Part shown: piece after piece, positions 1 through 8,510 of the stretch | How positions within the stretch are numbered: the stretch's first letter is position 1 | Layout: every line of letters starts with the position of its first letter | From: Streptomyces sp. A0958 | GTDB taxonomy: Bacteria; Actinomycetota; Actinomycetes; Streptomycetales; Streptomycetaceae | Length of the DNA stretch: 64,000 nucleotides | NCBI RefSeq assembly: GCF_004795035.1 | Contig: NZ_SSBK01000011.1 | Span: forward strand, 62,001-126,000 | Reading direction: 5' to 3' | Notes under the pieces: generated by a model | Seen by the model: the letters and a program-made list of their open reading frames with translations, nothing else | The model's database searches: none | What the model was told of the DNA's origin: nothing | Position numbers and translations under genes: made by a program

Positions 1-1
1 G

Positions 2-1255
2 CGCCGGCTGCTCGTCACGACCGGTCTGGTGGACGAGCTGCCGCCGATCCCGGGCCTGGCCGAGCGCTGGGGCCACGAGGTGCTGCACTGCCCGTACTGC
101 CACGGCTGGGAGGTCAGGGACTCGGCGATCGGCGTCGTGGCTTCGAGCCCGATGGCCGTGCACCAGGCGCTGCTGTGGCGGCAGTGGAGCGACGACGTCA
201 CGCTCTTCCTGCACCGGGGCCCGGAGCCCAGCGACGAGGAGTACGAGCAGCTGGCCGCGCGGGGCATCGCGGTCGTGGACGGCGAGGTGGCCGGTGTGGA
301 GGTGGGCGGCGACCGGCTGACCGGGGTGCGGCTGGCGGGCGGCCGGGTGGTGGCGCGGGACGCGGTGGTCGTACAGCCGCGGTTCACGGCGCGTTCCGGC
401 GTACTCGAAAGCCTCGGGCTGCGGCCGACCCCGCTGGAGATGGGCGGGCGCACCCTCGGTACGTACATCGAGGCCGATCCGACCGGCGCGACGGACGTGC
501 CCGGGGTGTGGGTGGCCGGCAATGTGGCGAGCCTGATGGAGCAGGTCATCGGCTCGGCGGCGGCCGGGCTGAAGGCGGGATCGGCCATCAACGGGGACCT
601 CGTCACCGAGGACACCCGGCGCGCGGTCGAGGCGCGCAACGCACCCTCGGACGCGGAGCTGTGGGACAACCGCTACCGGGAGAGCCACCGCATCTGGAGC
701 GGCAACCCCAACACGGTGCTCGTCCGCGAGACCGAGGACCTGAATCCGGGCCGGGCGCTGGACCTCGGATGCGGGGAGGGGGCCGACGCGGTCTGGCTGG
801 CGCGGCAGGGCTGGCAGGTCACGGCGACGGACATCTCGCGCGTCGCGCTGGCGCGGGCCGCCGAACACGCGGCCGATGCGGAGGTCTCCGAGATGGTCGA
901 CTGGCAGTTCCACGACCTGGGGGCCTCGTTCCCCGAGGGCGAGTACGACCTCGTGTCGGCGCAGTTCCTGCACTCCATGGGCGACCTGCCGCGCGAGCGG
1001 ATTCTGCGCCGGGCGGCGCGGGCGGTCGCGCCCGGCGGGGTGCTCCTGATCGTCGGGCACGCGGGCTTCCCGCCGTGGGACCACCACCACGCGGAAATGC
1101 GGCTCCCGACCACCGACGAGGTGCTGGCCTCGCTCGAACTGCCGGAGGGGGAGTGGGAGGTGCTGCTCAGCGCGGAGCACGAGCGGGTCCAGAACGACCC
1201 GGACGGCAACCCCGTCACCCGTACGGACAACGCGCTCAAGGTCCGGCGCCGCTGA
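2..1255 (+). CDS. Flavin oxidoreductase / SAM methyltransferase fusion (5' partial)
   Basis: The reading frame is open from base 2 and encodes RRLLVTTGLVDELPPIPG, so the gene begins upstream of the window; the GTG at 29 is internal. The N-terminal part is a thioredoxin-reductase-like NAD(P)/FAD oxidoreductase. It carries the redox pair CPYC (nt 89-100), followed by HGWEVRD, and ends with the FAD-side region VWVAGNVAS. From about nt 610 a class I methyltransferase follows, with SAM motif I LDLGCGEG near nt 760-785 and an acidic motif II (TATDIS). This fusion architecture is known in actinobacteria, but the substrate is unknown. Coupling of redox and methylation on one electrophile is inference. 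A 10-bp inverted repeat lies just downstream. The family call is firm, the role is not. Confidence 0.85.
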   Translation, partial: RRLLVTTGLVDELPPIPGLAERWGHEVLHCPYCHGWEVRDSAIGVVASSPMAVHQALLWRQWSDDVTLFLHRGPEPSDEEYEQLAARGIAVVDGEVAGVEVGGDRLTGVRLAGGRVVARDAVVVQPRFTARSGVLESLGLRPTPLEMGGRTLGTYIEADPTGATDVPGVWVAGNVASLMEQVIGSAAAGLKAGSAINGDLVTEDTRRAVEARNAPSDAELWDNRYRESHRIWSGNPNTVLVRETEDLNPGRALDLGCGEGADAVWLARQGWQVTATDISRVALARAAEHAADAEVSEMVDWQFHDLGASFPEGEYDLVSAQFLHSMGDLPRERILRRAARAVAPGGVLLIVGHAGFPPWDHHHAEMRLPTTDEVLASLELPEGEWEVLLSAEHERVQNDPDGNPVTRTDNALKVRRR

Positions 1256-1261
1256 CCGGAG

Positions 1262-1292
1262 GCCGTATAGGGCGTGGACTGTCCTATACGGC
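1262..1292. promoter_or_regulatory. Perfect 10-bp inverted repeat upstream of DinB gene
   Basis: The arms GCCGTATAGG (1262-1271) and CCTATACGGC (1283-1292) are separated by 11 bases, 50 bases before the DinB-fold start. The arms are AT-containing and no T-run follows. An operator for a dimeric regulator is therefore more likely than a terminator, although it also follows the fusion gene's stop directly. The cognate regulator was not identified. Confidence 0.5.
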
Positions 1293-1341
1293 TTCTAGCG
1301 TCGTTCGTGAAGGCGGAACAAGAACGACGAAGGGCAGATCC

Positions 1342-1899
1342 ATGAGCGACACCGCGACGGACACCGGCGCGACGGCCACCACGCCCGGCGTGGACGGTGA
1401 GCGTGCCGAACTGCTGGAGGCGCTGGCCAAGCAGCGGCACTTCCTGCGGTTCACCGCACGCGACCTGACGGACGAGCAGGCCGGGCAGCGGACCACCGCG
1501 AGCGCGCTGTGCGTGGGCGGGCTCATCAAGCACGTCACGAACGCCGAACGGAGCTGGGCGAACTTCATGGTGGAAGGGGCCGCGAGCATGCCCGACTTCA
1601 CCGCGATGACGGAGGCCGACTTCGCGGAGCGGGCCGAATCATTCGCGATGCAGCCGGGGGAGACCCTGGCGGGCGTGCTGGAGGCGTACGCCGAGGTGGC
1701 CCGCCGTACCGACGAGCTGATCGCCTCGCTGCCCGACCTCGGCGTCACGCACGCCCTGCCGAAGGCCCCGTGGTTCGACGGGGACGCGCGGTGGTCGGTC
1801 CGCCGTGCGGTGCTGCACGTGCTGGCCGAGACCGCGCAGCACGCCGGTCACGCCGACATCATCCGCGAGGCGCTGGACGGCGCCCAGAGCATGGCCTGA
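1342..1899 (+). CDS. DinB-fold (DUF664-type) protein
   Basis: A 185-residue four-helix-bundle protein of the DinB/YfiT superfamily. Metal-ligand-type histidines are visible in GLIKHVTNAERSW and in the C-terminal QHAGHADIIRE, the usual triad of the fold. Family members include thiol-dependent S-transferases that use mycothiol or bacillithiol, and many uncharacterised proteins. The ATG at 1342 was chosen because the residues after it match the typical family N-terminus; the longer upstream frame overlaps the preceding gene. The 10-bp inverted repeat at 1262-1292 is probably its operator. A detoxification role alongside the upstream oxidoreductase is only inference. Confidence 0.85.
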   Translation: MSDTATDTGATATTPGVDGERAELLEALAKQRHFLRFTARDLTDEQAGQRTTASALCVGGLIKHVTNAERSWANFMVEGAASMPDFTAMTEADFAERAESFAMQPGETLAGVLEAYAEVARRTDELIASLPDLGVTHALPKAPWFDGDARWSVRRAVLHVLAETAQHAGHADIIREALDGAQSMA

Positions 1900-1927
1900 C
1901 CGGCGCCCGTACCGCCCGGCACGCCGA

Positions 1928-1968
1928 GCGCCCGCCGTCCTCCCCGGAAAGGGGCGGGCGGCGGGCGC
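1928..1968. terminator. Terminator between DinB gene and yceI (convergent)
   Basis: A stem of GCGCCCGCCG pairs with CGGCGGGCGC, followed by a small internal loop and a CCCC/GGGG extension closing on GGAAA. It lies between two convergent genes and probably serves both strands. No T-tract is present, as is common in Streptomyces. Confidence 0.65.
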
Positions 1969-1997
1969 GCTCGGTCGGGGGACGGTCCCCGGGAGGA

Positions 1998-2618
1998 TCA
2001 GGCCTGCGGGGCGGCGGCCTTGATCGCAGAGATGTCGAAGTTCAGCTTCACCTTGTCGCTGACCATCACACCGCCGGTCTCCAGCGCCGCGTTCCAGGTC
2101 AGGCCCCAGTCGGAGCGCAGGATCTCCGCGCTGCCCTCGAAGCCGACGCGCTCGTTGCCGTAGACGTCGGTGGCGGAGCCGTTGAACTCCAGGTCGATGG
2201 AGAGCGGGCGGCTCACGTCCTTGATGGTCAGGTCGCCGGTGACGCGGTACTTCTCGCCGCCCAGCTGCTCGGCGGACGTCGAGCGGAACGTCATCAGGGG
2301 GAACTTCTCGGCGTCGAAGAAGTCGCCGCTGACCAGGTGGGCGTCGCGGTCGGCGATGCCCGTGTCCACGCTGGCGATCTTGACGTCGATCGAGGCGGCC
2401 GAGGCGGCCGGGTCGGAGCCGTTCAGCTTCAGGGAGCCCTCGTGCTCGCCGAAGGAGCCGCGCACGTTGGTGACCATGGCGTGCCGCACGGTGAAGCCGA
2501 TGCTGCTGTGGGCCGGGTCGATCGTGTACTCACCCGTGAGGGCGGCCAGGGCGGGGTCGACGTCGACCGTGGTCGTAGCGGTCGCGGCGTCGTTGGTCTT
2601 GCGGTTGAACAGAGCCAT
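1998..2618 (-). CDS. YceI family lipid-binding-like protein
   Basis: A 206-residue YceI-domain protein: a lipocalin-like beta barrel that in relatives binds polyisoprenoids or amphiphiles. Family features are the opening GEYTIDPAHSSIGFTVRH, VRGSF, the DVSRPLSIDLEF segment and a C-terminal SDKVKLNFDISA. There is no clear signal peptide, so a cytoplasmic location is likely. The ATG at 2618 follows a strong ribosome site (GAGGAGG on the minus strand); the longer frame to 2678 lacks one. Two related 14-bp sites lie 42-92 bases upstream and suggest repression by a MarR-like or similar factor. Such genes often respond to stress, but here that is inference. Confidence 0.9.
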   Translation of the reverse strand: MALFNRKTNDAATATTTVDVDPALAALTGEYTIDPAHSSIGFTVRHAMVTNVRGSFGEHEGSLKLNGSDPAASAASIDVKIASVDTGIADRDAHLVSGDFFDAEKFPLMTFRSTSAEQLGGEKYRVTGDLTIKDVSRPLSIDLEFNGSATDVYGNERVGFEGSAEILRSDWGLTWNAALETGGVMVSDKVKLNFDISAIKAAAPQA

Positions 2619-2659
2619 GGCTCCTCCTCGGGGACGGGGCCGAGCGGACTCGACCATTT

Positions 2660-2710
2660 GTTTAACCTTCAACGACATTCACTCTAGACCCATCTTGTTC
2701 AAAGTTCAAC
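2660..2710 (-). promoter_or_regulatory. Paired 14-bp operator-like sites upstream of yceI
   Basis: GTTTAACCTTCAAC (2660-2673) and GTTCAAAGTTCAAC (2697-2710) match at 11 of 14 positions, and their starts are 37 bases apart. The second site is itself rich in TTCAA/TTGAA half sites. The sites lie in an unusually AT-rich stretch where the yceI promoter is expected. Binding by a MarR-type repressor is inference from the half-site style. Confidence 0.5.
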
Positions 2711-2881
2711 ATCTATGGCGAAGACTGTTGCGCCCGGCGCCAGGTGTTCACGCGGCCGTTACGGCGGGCCCTTCGGTGACGCGCGTAGAACTCGGGCGCC
2801 ACGGGCTGCGCGGTGACGGGGCGCCCCCGTGCGAGTCCGCTTCCGGGCCACGGGCGGGAATGGGCGGGAAGCAGTGGACAA

Positions 2882-2918
2882 GCGTGTGCCCCCGTCCCGC
2901 CCGGACGGGGGCACACGC
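2882..2918. terminator. Terminator of the GH64 gene
   Basis: A perfect 16-bp stem (2882-2897 with 2903-2918) closes on a 5-base loop. It lies 24 bases beyond the glucanase stop codon on the minus strand and has no strong T-run. Confidence 0.8.
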
Positions 2919-2942
2919 GGCCTGGAGGCGCCTACGGTGTCG

Positions 2943-4172
2943 TCAGGAGCCGACGCTCACCGTGAACCGGCGCGGGTTGCCGTCGTTCGCGGCGCCCGAG
3001 ACGTCCGGCTCGCCGTCCGGGCGTACGTCGTCGTACGGGAAGGCGTACCCGATCGGGCTGTTGGCGTGGACGATCCGCGACCAGTGGTTGGTCACCGCGC
3101 CCTGGTAGTAGTCGGCCACCGAGGTGCCGTTCGGCTGGTCGGGGTGGCTGAGCATGATCGAGCGGTTGAAGCCGGCCGCGAGCCGGGCGAGCAGGGCCTT
3201 CTTGTCGTCGTTGTCCGCCGGGTTGTTGGTGAAGGGCCCGTGGTTGCAGGTGAAGACGTCCTTGGAGACGGGCTTGGGGAAGGTGTGCCCGCCGTCGAAC
3301 GTCAGGGTGTCGCCGCTGACCCGGCCGGTGCGGACGCCGCGCCCGCCCTGGAGGTCGATGCGCAGGTCCGTCGAGCGGTACTTCTCCCAGACCTCGTCGA
3401 TCTGCGCGGTGAACAGGTCGCGGAACGGCATCTCGTCCGGGCGGTCGAAGTACGGCGCCATGAGGTTCTGCGGCGAGACGACCCGCAGCACGTTGCCGTC
3501 CGAGCCGCGCGTCACCAGCTGGTCCCAGGGCTGGCCGTCGGCCGCCGCCTGGGCGATCAGGCCGTCCGCGATGCGCTGCACGGCGCCGTCCGGGAGCGGG
3601 GCCACGGTGTGCGTGGAGTCGCCCTCCAGGGTCAGGCCGATCGGCAGGGCCGTCACCAGGTCGACGTAGCTGATGTTGGCGTACAGCTGCTGCGGGTTGA
3701 ACGTGAACTCGCAGAACGACCAGGTGCGCCCGTAGTTCGGGTCCGTGGAGGTGGCGAAGGCCGGCTCGACCAGGGCCGGGCCCGGGTTGAGGTAGAAGTC
3801 CAGGGTGTCGTCGCGCACGAAGTAGACCCGGGCACCGTACATCTGAGGCAGAGTCAGCACGACGGGCCCGGCGCCCGCCCCGTTCAGCGGGATGGCGCAG
3901 TCCACCGGGAGCGGGGTCTGCGGGGCGCCGGGGGAGTCCGGGTGGTAGACGCTGCCGTCGGCGCGCAGCAGGACCCAGCGGTCGGTGCCCTGCTCGTGGC
4001 CGGTGACGTAGGCGTTGACGCGGCCGGGCAGGGAGCGGTTCTCCAGCGCCAGTTCGCAGGTGGCCGCAGACGCCGACGCGCTCGGGCTCAGGGCACTGCC
4101 CCAGAGGGGGTAGGTGAGGGCGGTGGCGGTGGCGGCGGCGCCGCCCGTGAGGAACTTCCGGCGCGAAATCAT
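2943..4172 (-). CDS. Secreted GH64 beta-1,3-glucanase
   Basis: A 409-residue exported protein. A twin-arginine signal (ISRRKFLTGG, then an Ala-rich stretch) points to Tat export. The body matches glycoside hydrolase family 64, the laminaripentaose-producing beta-1,3-glucanases. The catalytic pair of the family appears as E155 (SFCEFTFN) and D171 (ISYVDLV), 16 residues apart as in the characterised enzyme. Downstream family segments VFTCNHGPF and IGYAFPYDDV are intact. The ATG at 4172 begins at the signal peptide with GGAG ten bases upstream; the frame extending to 4319 adds an Arg/Pro-rich shadow. A perfect LacI-type operator sits about 133 bases upstream, so induction by an oligosaccharide is likely. 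Probable role: degrading fungal or algal glucan. Confidence 0.92.
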   Translation of the reverse strand: MISRRKFLTGGAAATATALTYPLWGSALSPSASASAATCELALENRSLPGRVNAYVTGHEQGTDRWVLLRADGSVYHPDSPGAPQTPLPVDCAIPLNGAGAGPVVLTLPQMYGARVYFVRDDTLDFYLNPGPALVEPAFATSTDPNYGRTWSFCEFTFNPQQLYANISYVDLVTALPIGLTLEGDSTHTVAPLPDGAVQRIADGLIAQAAADGQPWDQLVTRGSDGNVLRVVSPQNLMAPYFDRPDEMPFRDLFTAQIDEVWEKYRSTDLRIDLQGGRGVRTGRVSGDTLTFDGGHTFPKPVSKDVFTCNHGPFTNNPADNDDKKALLARLAAGFNRSIMLSHPDQPNGTSVADYYQGAVTNHWSRIVHANSPIGYAFPYDDVRPDGEPDVSGAANDGNPRRFTVSVGS

Positions 4173-4304
4173 GAGGCGACTCCGGGGGTGCGTGGGGGGT
4201 GCGTGGGGGGCGCGGACGGATGGGCCGAGCGGGGAGGTGGAACGGGGGCGTCCGCGGTGCGCACCACTTTCGCGACGCGCGGCGCGGGCGTCAAGACTTG
4301 TGAC

Positions 4305-4318
4305 TGAGAGCGCTCTCA
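4305..4318. promoter_or_regulatory. LacI-family operator TGAGAGCGCTCTCA
   Basis: A perfect 14-bp palindrome with the central CGCT-type core seen in LacI/GalR operators. It differs at two symmetric bases from the streptomycete CebR (cellobiose) site TGGGAGCGCTCCCA. It lies upstream of the GH64 glucanase, with a TTGACG -35-like element just inside it at complement 4289-4294. It is also about 215 bases upstream of the divergent GH101 gene and could serve both. Confidence 0.8.
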
Positions 4319-4497
4319 AAAAGAAGGACTCTTCACAACTCGACGCTGCTCAGCGCCACTTGGCGGCCCCGTGCGGCCCATCGTGTATGACGCGTGATCA
4401 GGAGCTGAAGGCGGCGCCCGGGATGCCCCGTCTCCGCCCCACTTGGACTTACGCAGGGCGGTTGTTGGACTGGAGAAGCCCTCGGGGCCGTACGTCG

Positions 4498-4533
4498 TTG
4501 ACGGTGTGCGTAGCCGACGACTACGCAGTGCAC
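4498..4533 (+). promoter_or_regulatory. Weak promoter candidate, GH101 (possibly leaderless)
   Basis: TTGACG (4498-4503) is followed after 18 bases by TACGCA (4522-4527), ending six bases before the ATG. No ribosome-binding site precedes that ATG, so a leaderless transcript would fit. The -10 match is poor, so this is tentative. Confidence 0.25.
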
Positions 4534-7500
4534 ATGTCACCAAGATTTACTCCGGCGGGCGCCGCAGCCGCCGCCTCAGCCGCCGTCCTGGCCCTGGTGG
4601 GGGCCGCGCTCCCCGCCACGGCCGCCACCCCCGCACCCGCCGCGGCCGGCCGTGCCGTCCCCGCGGGCAGCCCCGTCCTCGCCTCCGGGCAGCTCGCGGT
4701 CGCCGTCGCCGCCGACTTCCCGCGCGTCCTCACGTACACCGACCGCGCCTCCGGCAAGCAGCTGACCGGCAGCACCCGGCCGGTCACCGCCGTCACCCTG
4801 AACGGCGCCGCGCACACCGTGCGGCTCAAGGGCGCCCCGAAGACCACCAGATCGGCCGCCCGCTACACCCTCGCCTTCCCCGACCTGCCCGGCGTCGAGA
4901 TCGACGCCACGCTGTCGGTGTCCGGGCGCGCCACCACCTTCAAGGTGACCGCCGTCCGCGACACCGCCGCCTTCCGGGTCTCCACGATCGACATACCCGG
5001 CCACGACCTGGTCTCCGTCACCAGCACCGACGCCGGGGCCGCGACCGCCTTCACCCGGCTGGACACCGACTCCACGAAGACCGCCGACGTCTTCGCGAAG
5101 GTCACCGGGGACACCCCGGCGGACGCCGCGCCCTCCGGGGCCACCTACGCGATCCTCAACACCGGCTCGCTGGCCGCCGCCGTCGAGTCCAACTCCTCGT
5201 ACGACAAACCCTCCGGCGCCACCGGCGGCGACGACGCCCGCTTCTGGCACCAGGCCCGCAAGGAGGACGACGGCTCCACCCGGGTCGCCGTCTGGTCGGG
5301 GCAGTGGACCTACCGGGGCGAGGGCGCGCCGAAGCCGGAGAGCGGCGACAACCTGCCCTGGGCCAAGGTCGTCGTCACGCCCGACGCCAACGGCGACAGG
5401 ACCGTCGACTGGCAGGACGGCGCCGTCGCGTTCCGCTCCATCGGCGTGGTCGCGCCGGGCAGCGAGGACACCGCGGACCGGGTGATCACGCACATCCCGT
5501 TCAACTTCGCCAGCCAGGCCACCCACCCCTTCCTGCGCACCCTGGACGACGTCAAGCGGATCTCCCTGTCCACCGACGGCCTCGGGCAGCTCGCCCTCCT
5601 CAAGGGGTACGCCTCCGAGGGCCACGACTCCGCGCACCCCGACTACGGCGGCGACTACAACAAGCGCGCCGGCGGTCTGAAGGACCTCAACGCCCTCCTG
5701 AAGGACGGCAAGAAGTGGGGAGCGACCTTCGGCGTCCACGTCAACGCCACGGAGGCGTACCCGGAGGCGAAGGCGTTCGACGAACAGCTCGTCGACAAGA
5801 CGCAGCCGGGCTGGAACTGGCTCAACCAGAGCTACTACATCGACCAGCGCCGCGACATCAACAGCGGCGACCTCGCCAAGCGCTTCCAGCAGCTGCGCGA
5901 CGAGACCGGCAGCAACCTCAGCATGCTGTACATCGACGTCTACTACACGCACGGCTGGATCGCGGACAAGACCGTCCAGGCCCTCCAGAAGCAGGGCTGG
6001 AACGTCTCCAGCGAGTGGGCCGACAAATTCGAGCGGGCCTCGCTCTGGTCCCACTGGGCCAACGACCTCGACTACGGCGGCGCCACCAACAAGGGCCTCA
6101 ACTCGAAGATCATCCGGTTCATCCGCAACGGCGAGAAGGACGTCTGGAACAACGACCCGGTCCTCGGCCAGAGCGCCATCGCCGAGTTCGAGGGCTGGAC
6201 CGGCGAGACCGACTGGAACACCTTCTACGACAACATCTGGCAGCGCGATCTGCCCGCCAAGTACCTCCAGCAGCAGCAGATCACCCGCTGGGACGGCAAC
6301 GACGTCACCCTCACCGGCGGGATCAGCGGCACGGTCGAGGACGGCAAGCGGACCTTCTACGACCACGGCCGCAAGGTGCTCAGCGGCACCGACTACCTGC
6401 TGCCCTGGGACGGCGGCAAGAAGCTGTACCACTACAGCGAGTCCGGCGGCACGAGCAACTGGGCGGTGCCGTCCAAGGGCACGTACACCGTTTACAAGCT
6501 CACCGACAACGGCCGGGTCAAGACCGGCACGGTCCGCCCGGTGAACGGGAAGATCACGCTGAAGGCCGAGGCCGGGCAGCCGTACGTCCTCTACCCGCAC
6601 CAGGCCCCCAAGGCGGCCGACGCCAAGTGGGGCGAGGACACCCTCGTCGACGACCCCGGCTTCAACGACGACCGGCTCGGCGACTGGTCGAGGACCGGCA
6701 CCGCCGTCCGCGACACCGACGACCAGGGCCGCAACTCCGCGAAGCTCTCCGGCACCGGCACCGCCGCGCTCTCCCAGCGCATCGACGGACTGAAGCCCGG
6801 CGCCCGCTACACCGCGTCCGCGCTCATCGAGGTCGAACCCGGCAAGACCCGGCACACCACGCTCTCGGCCGGCGGGAAGTCCGTCGCCGTGGACCGCTCC
6901 ACCGCCAAGGACTACGTCGCCGCGTCCGACTGGCACGGCACCTACTTCCAGCGCGCCAAGGTCAACTTCACCGCCCCCGCCAACGGCCGCACCACGCTGC
7001 GCATCGAGGCCGCCAGGGGCAGCGCGGCGACCGTCCGCGCCGACGACGTACGCATCGTCGCCAACGCCCCGGCCACCAGGAAGAACACCGTCGTCCACGA
7101 GGACTTCGAGGACGTCGACCAGGGCTGGGGCCCCTTCCTCAAGGGCGACGCGGGCGGCTCCACCGACCCCCGCACCAGCATCTCCCAGCTGCACGCCCCG
7201 TACACCCAGGCCGGCTGGAACGGGAAGCTGATCGACGACGTGCTCGGCGGCAAGGAGTCCCTGAAGGCCCACGAGGAGAACACCGGGCTCGTCTACCGCA
7301 CCGCCCCCTGGACCGTCCCGATGACCGACGGGCACCGCTACAAGGTCGAGTACGACTACCAGTCCAGCCACGCCGGGGCCTACGAGTGGGTCGACGGCTA
7401 CGACCGGATCACCACCGACGGCAAGCCCGCGTCGGTCGAGACCCGCACCACCGCCATCGGCGCCCAGCACACCACCGGCCACTTCTCCGAGACCGTCACG

Positions 7501-8406
7501 GCGGGCTGCGGCGACACCTGGACCGGGCTGCGCAAGCGCGGCGACGCCCCCGGGGGCGCCGACTTCGTCCTCGACGGCTTCACCGTGACCGACCTCGGCA
7601 AGGCCCCCGCCGGTGAGCAGGCAGCCTGCGGCACGCTCACGGTCGCGGCCGCCGCCGAGACCCTGGAACCGGGCACCGCCAACACCGTCAGGGCGAGCTT
7701 CACCAACTACGAGTCCACCGCCGCCACCGGCGTCTCGGTGAACCTGACCCTCCCCGAGGGCTGGAAGGCCGAGCCCGCGGGCGCCGTCACCTTCGACTCG
7801 GTCGCGGCCGGCGCCAAGGCCACCGCGAGCTGGCAGGTCACCCCGCCGGTGGACGCCGAGTACCGCACGTACGCCCTGACCTCCGAGGCCTCGTACACGA
7901 CCGGCGACGGGCAGCGGAAGCTCGGCGCGCAGACCTCCGTACGCACCCTGCCGCCGCCGCCCACCACGGACAGCTGGGCGAGCGACCTGGACTGGACGGC
8001 CTCCTCCAACGGCTGGGGGCCGGTCGAGCGCGACCTGTCCAACGGCGAGACCGGCGCCGGCGACGGCACCGCGCTGACCATCGGCGGCACGGTCTACGAG
8101 AAGGGCCTCGGCAGTCACGCCCCGGCCACCGTCCGCTACTACCTCGGCGGGCAGTGCACCACCTTCACCGCCGAGGTGGGCGTGGACGACGTGCAGAAGA
8201 CCGCGGGCAGCGTGCAGTTCTCCGTCGAGGCGGACGGCACCGAGAAGGTGAAGTCGCCGGTGCTCCGGGCGGCCGACGCCGCCTGGTCGCTCACGGCCGA
8301 CGTCACCGGCGCCAAGTACGTCGAGCTGAAGGTGGGCGACGGCGGCGACGGCAACGGCAACGACCACGCCGACTGGGGCAGCGCCCGCTTCCACTGCGGG
8401 AGCTGA
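4534..8406 (+). CDS. Secreted GH101 endo-alpha-N-acetylgalactosaminidase
   Basis: A 1290-residue secreted multidomain hydrolase with a Sec signal of about 35 residues ending ALPATAA. The central barrel matches glycoside hydrolase family 101, which releases the core-1 disaccharide Gal-GalNAc from Ser/Thr of mucin-type glycoproteins. By alignment to the family the nucleophile is D468 (MLYIDVYYTHGW) and the acid/base is E494 (VSSEWADKFE). Carbohydrate-binding-like modules follow from about residue 700. A NEW3/NPCBM-associated domain lies near residues 1035-1110, and an NPCBM domain (YEKGLGSHAPATVRYYL) lies near 1147-1290. No ribosome site precedes the chosen ATG, so the start is uncertain. Mucin-type glycan use is notable for a soil organism, and animal or insect association is possible (inference). 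Confidence 0.9.
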   Translation: MSPRFTPAGAAAAASAAVLALVGAALPATAATPAPAAAGRAVPAGSPVLASGQLAVAVAADFPRVLTYTDRASGKQLTGSTRPVTAVTLNGAAHTVRLKGAPKTTRSAARYTLAFPDLPGVEIDATLSVSGRATTFKVTAVRDTAAFRVSTIDIPGHDLVSVTSTDAGAATAFTRLDTDSTKTADVFAKVTGDTPADAAPSGATYAILNTGSLAAAVESNSSYDKPSGATGGDDARFWHQARKEDDGSTRVAVWSGQWTYRGEGAPKPESGDNLPWAKVVVTPDANGDRTVDWQDGAVAFRSIGVVAPGSEDTADRVITHIPFNFASQATHPFLRTLDDVKRISLSTDGLGQLALLKGYASEGHDSAHPDYGGDYNKRAGGLKDLNALLKDGKKWGATFGVHVNATEAYPEAKAFDEQLVDKTQPGWNWLNQSYYIDQRRDINSGDLAKRFQQLRDETGSNLSMLYIDVYYTHGWIADKTVQALQKQGWNVSSEWADKFERASLWSHWANDLDYGGATNKGLNSKIIRFIRNGEKDVWNNDPVLGQSAIAEFEGWTGETDWNTFYDNIWQRDLPAKYLQQQQITRWDGNDVTLTGGISGTVEDGKRTFYDHGRKVLSGTDYLLPWDGGKKLYHYSESGGTSNWAVPSKGTYTVYKLTDNGRVKTGTVRPVNGKITLKAEAGQPYVLYPHQAPKAADAKWGEDTLVDDPGFNDDRLGDWSRTGTAVRDTDDQGRNSAKLSGTGTAALSQRIDGLKPGARYTASALIEVEPGKTRHTTLSAGGKSVAVDRSTAKDYVAASDWHGTYFQRAKVNFTAPANGRTTLRIEAARGSAATVRADDVRIVANAPATRKNTVVHEDFEDVDQGWGPFLKGDAGGSTDPRTSISQLHAPYTQAGWNGKLIDDVLGGKESLKAHEENTGLVYRTAPWTVPMTDGHRYKVEYDYQSSHAGAYEWVDGYDRITTDGKPASVETRTTAIGAQHTTGHFSETVTAGCGDTWTGLRKRGDAPGGADFVLDGFTVTDLGKAPAGEQAACGTLTVAAAAETLEPGTANTVRASFTNYESTAATGVSVNLTLPEGWKAEPAGAVTFDSVAAGAKATASWQVTPPVDAEYRTYALTSEASYTTGDGQRKLGAQTSVRTLPPPPTTDSWASDLDWTASSNGWGPVERDLSNGETGAGDGTALTIGGTVYEKGLGSHAPATVRYYLGGQCTTFTAEVGVDDVQKTAGSVQFSVEADGTEKVKSPVLRAADAAWSLTADVTGAKYVELKVGDGGDGNGNDHADWGSARFHCGS

Positions 8407-8425
8407 ACCGCTGAGGCGCAGGAGG

Positions 8426-8451
8426 GGGCGGGGCCCGCGCAGGCCCCGCCC
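8426..8451. terminator. Terminator after GH101 gene
   Basis: A perfect 10-bp stem, GGGCGGGGCC with GGCCCCGCCC, on a 6-base loop lies 20 bases after the stop codon. Confidence 0.75.
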
Positions 8452-8510
8452 GCTCTGCTGCCCACCACCCCCCTGGCCCACCGGTGTGTGCGGCAGACCA
8501 CAGTGGGGTC

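Larger units (their letters stand above)
2619..2942. other. Intergenic region: yceI promoter and GH64 terminator
   Basis: The 324 bases hold the yceI upstream repeats (2660-2710) and the glucanase terminator (2882-2918). I see no coding frame worth supporting between them. Confidence 0.6.
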
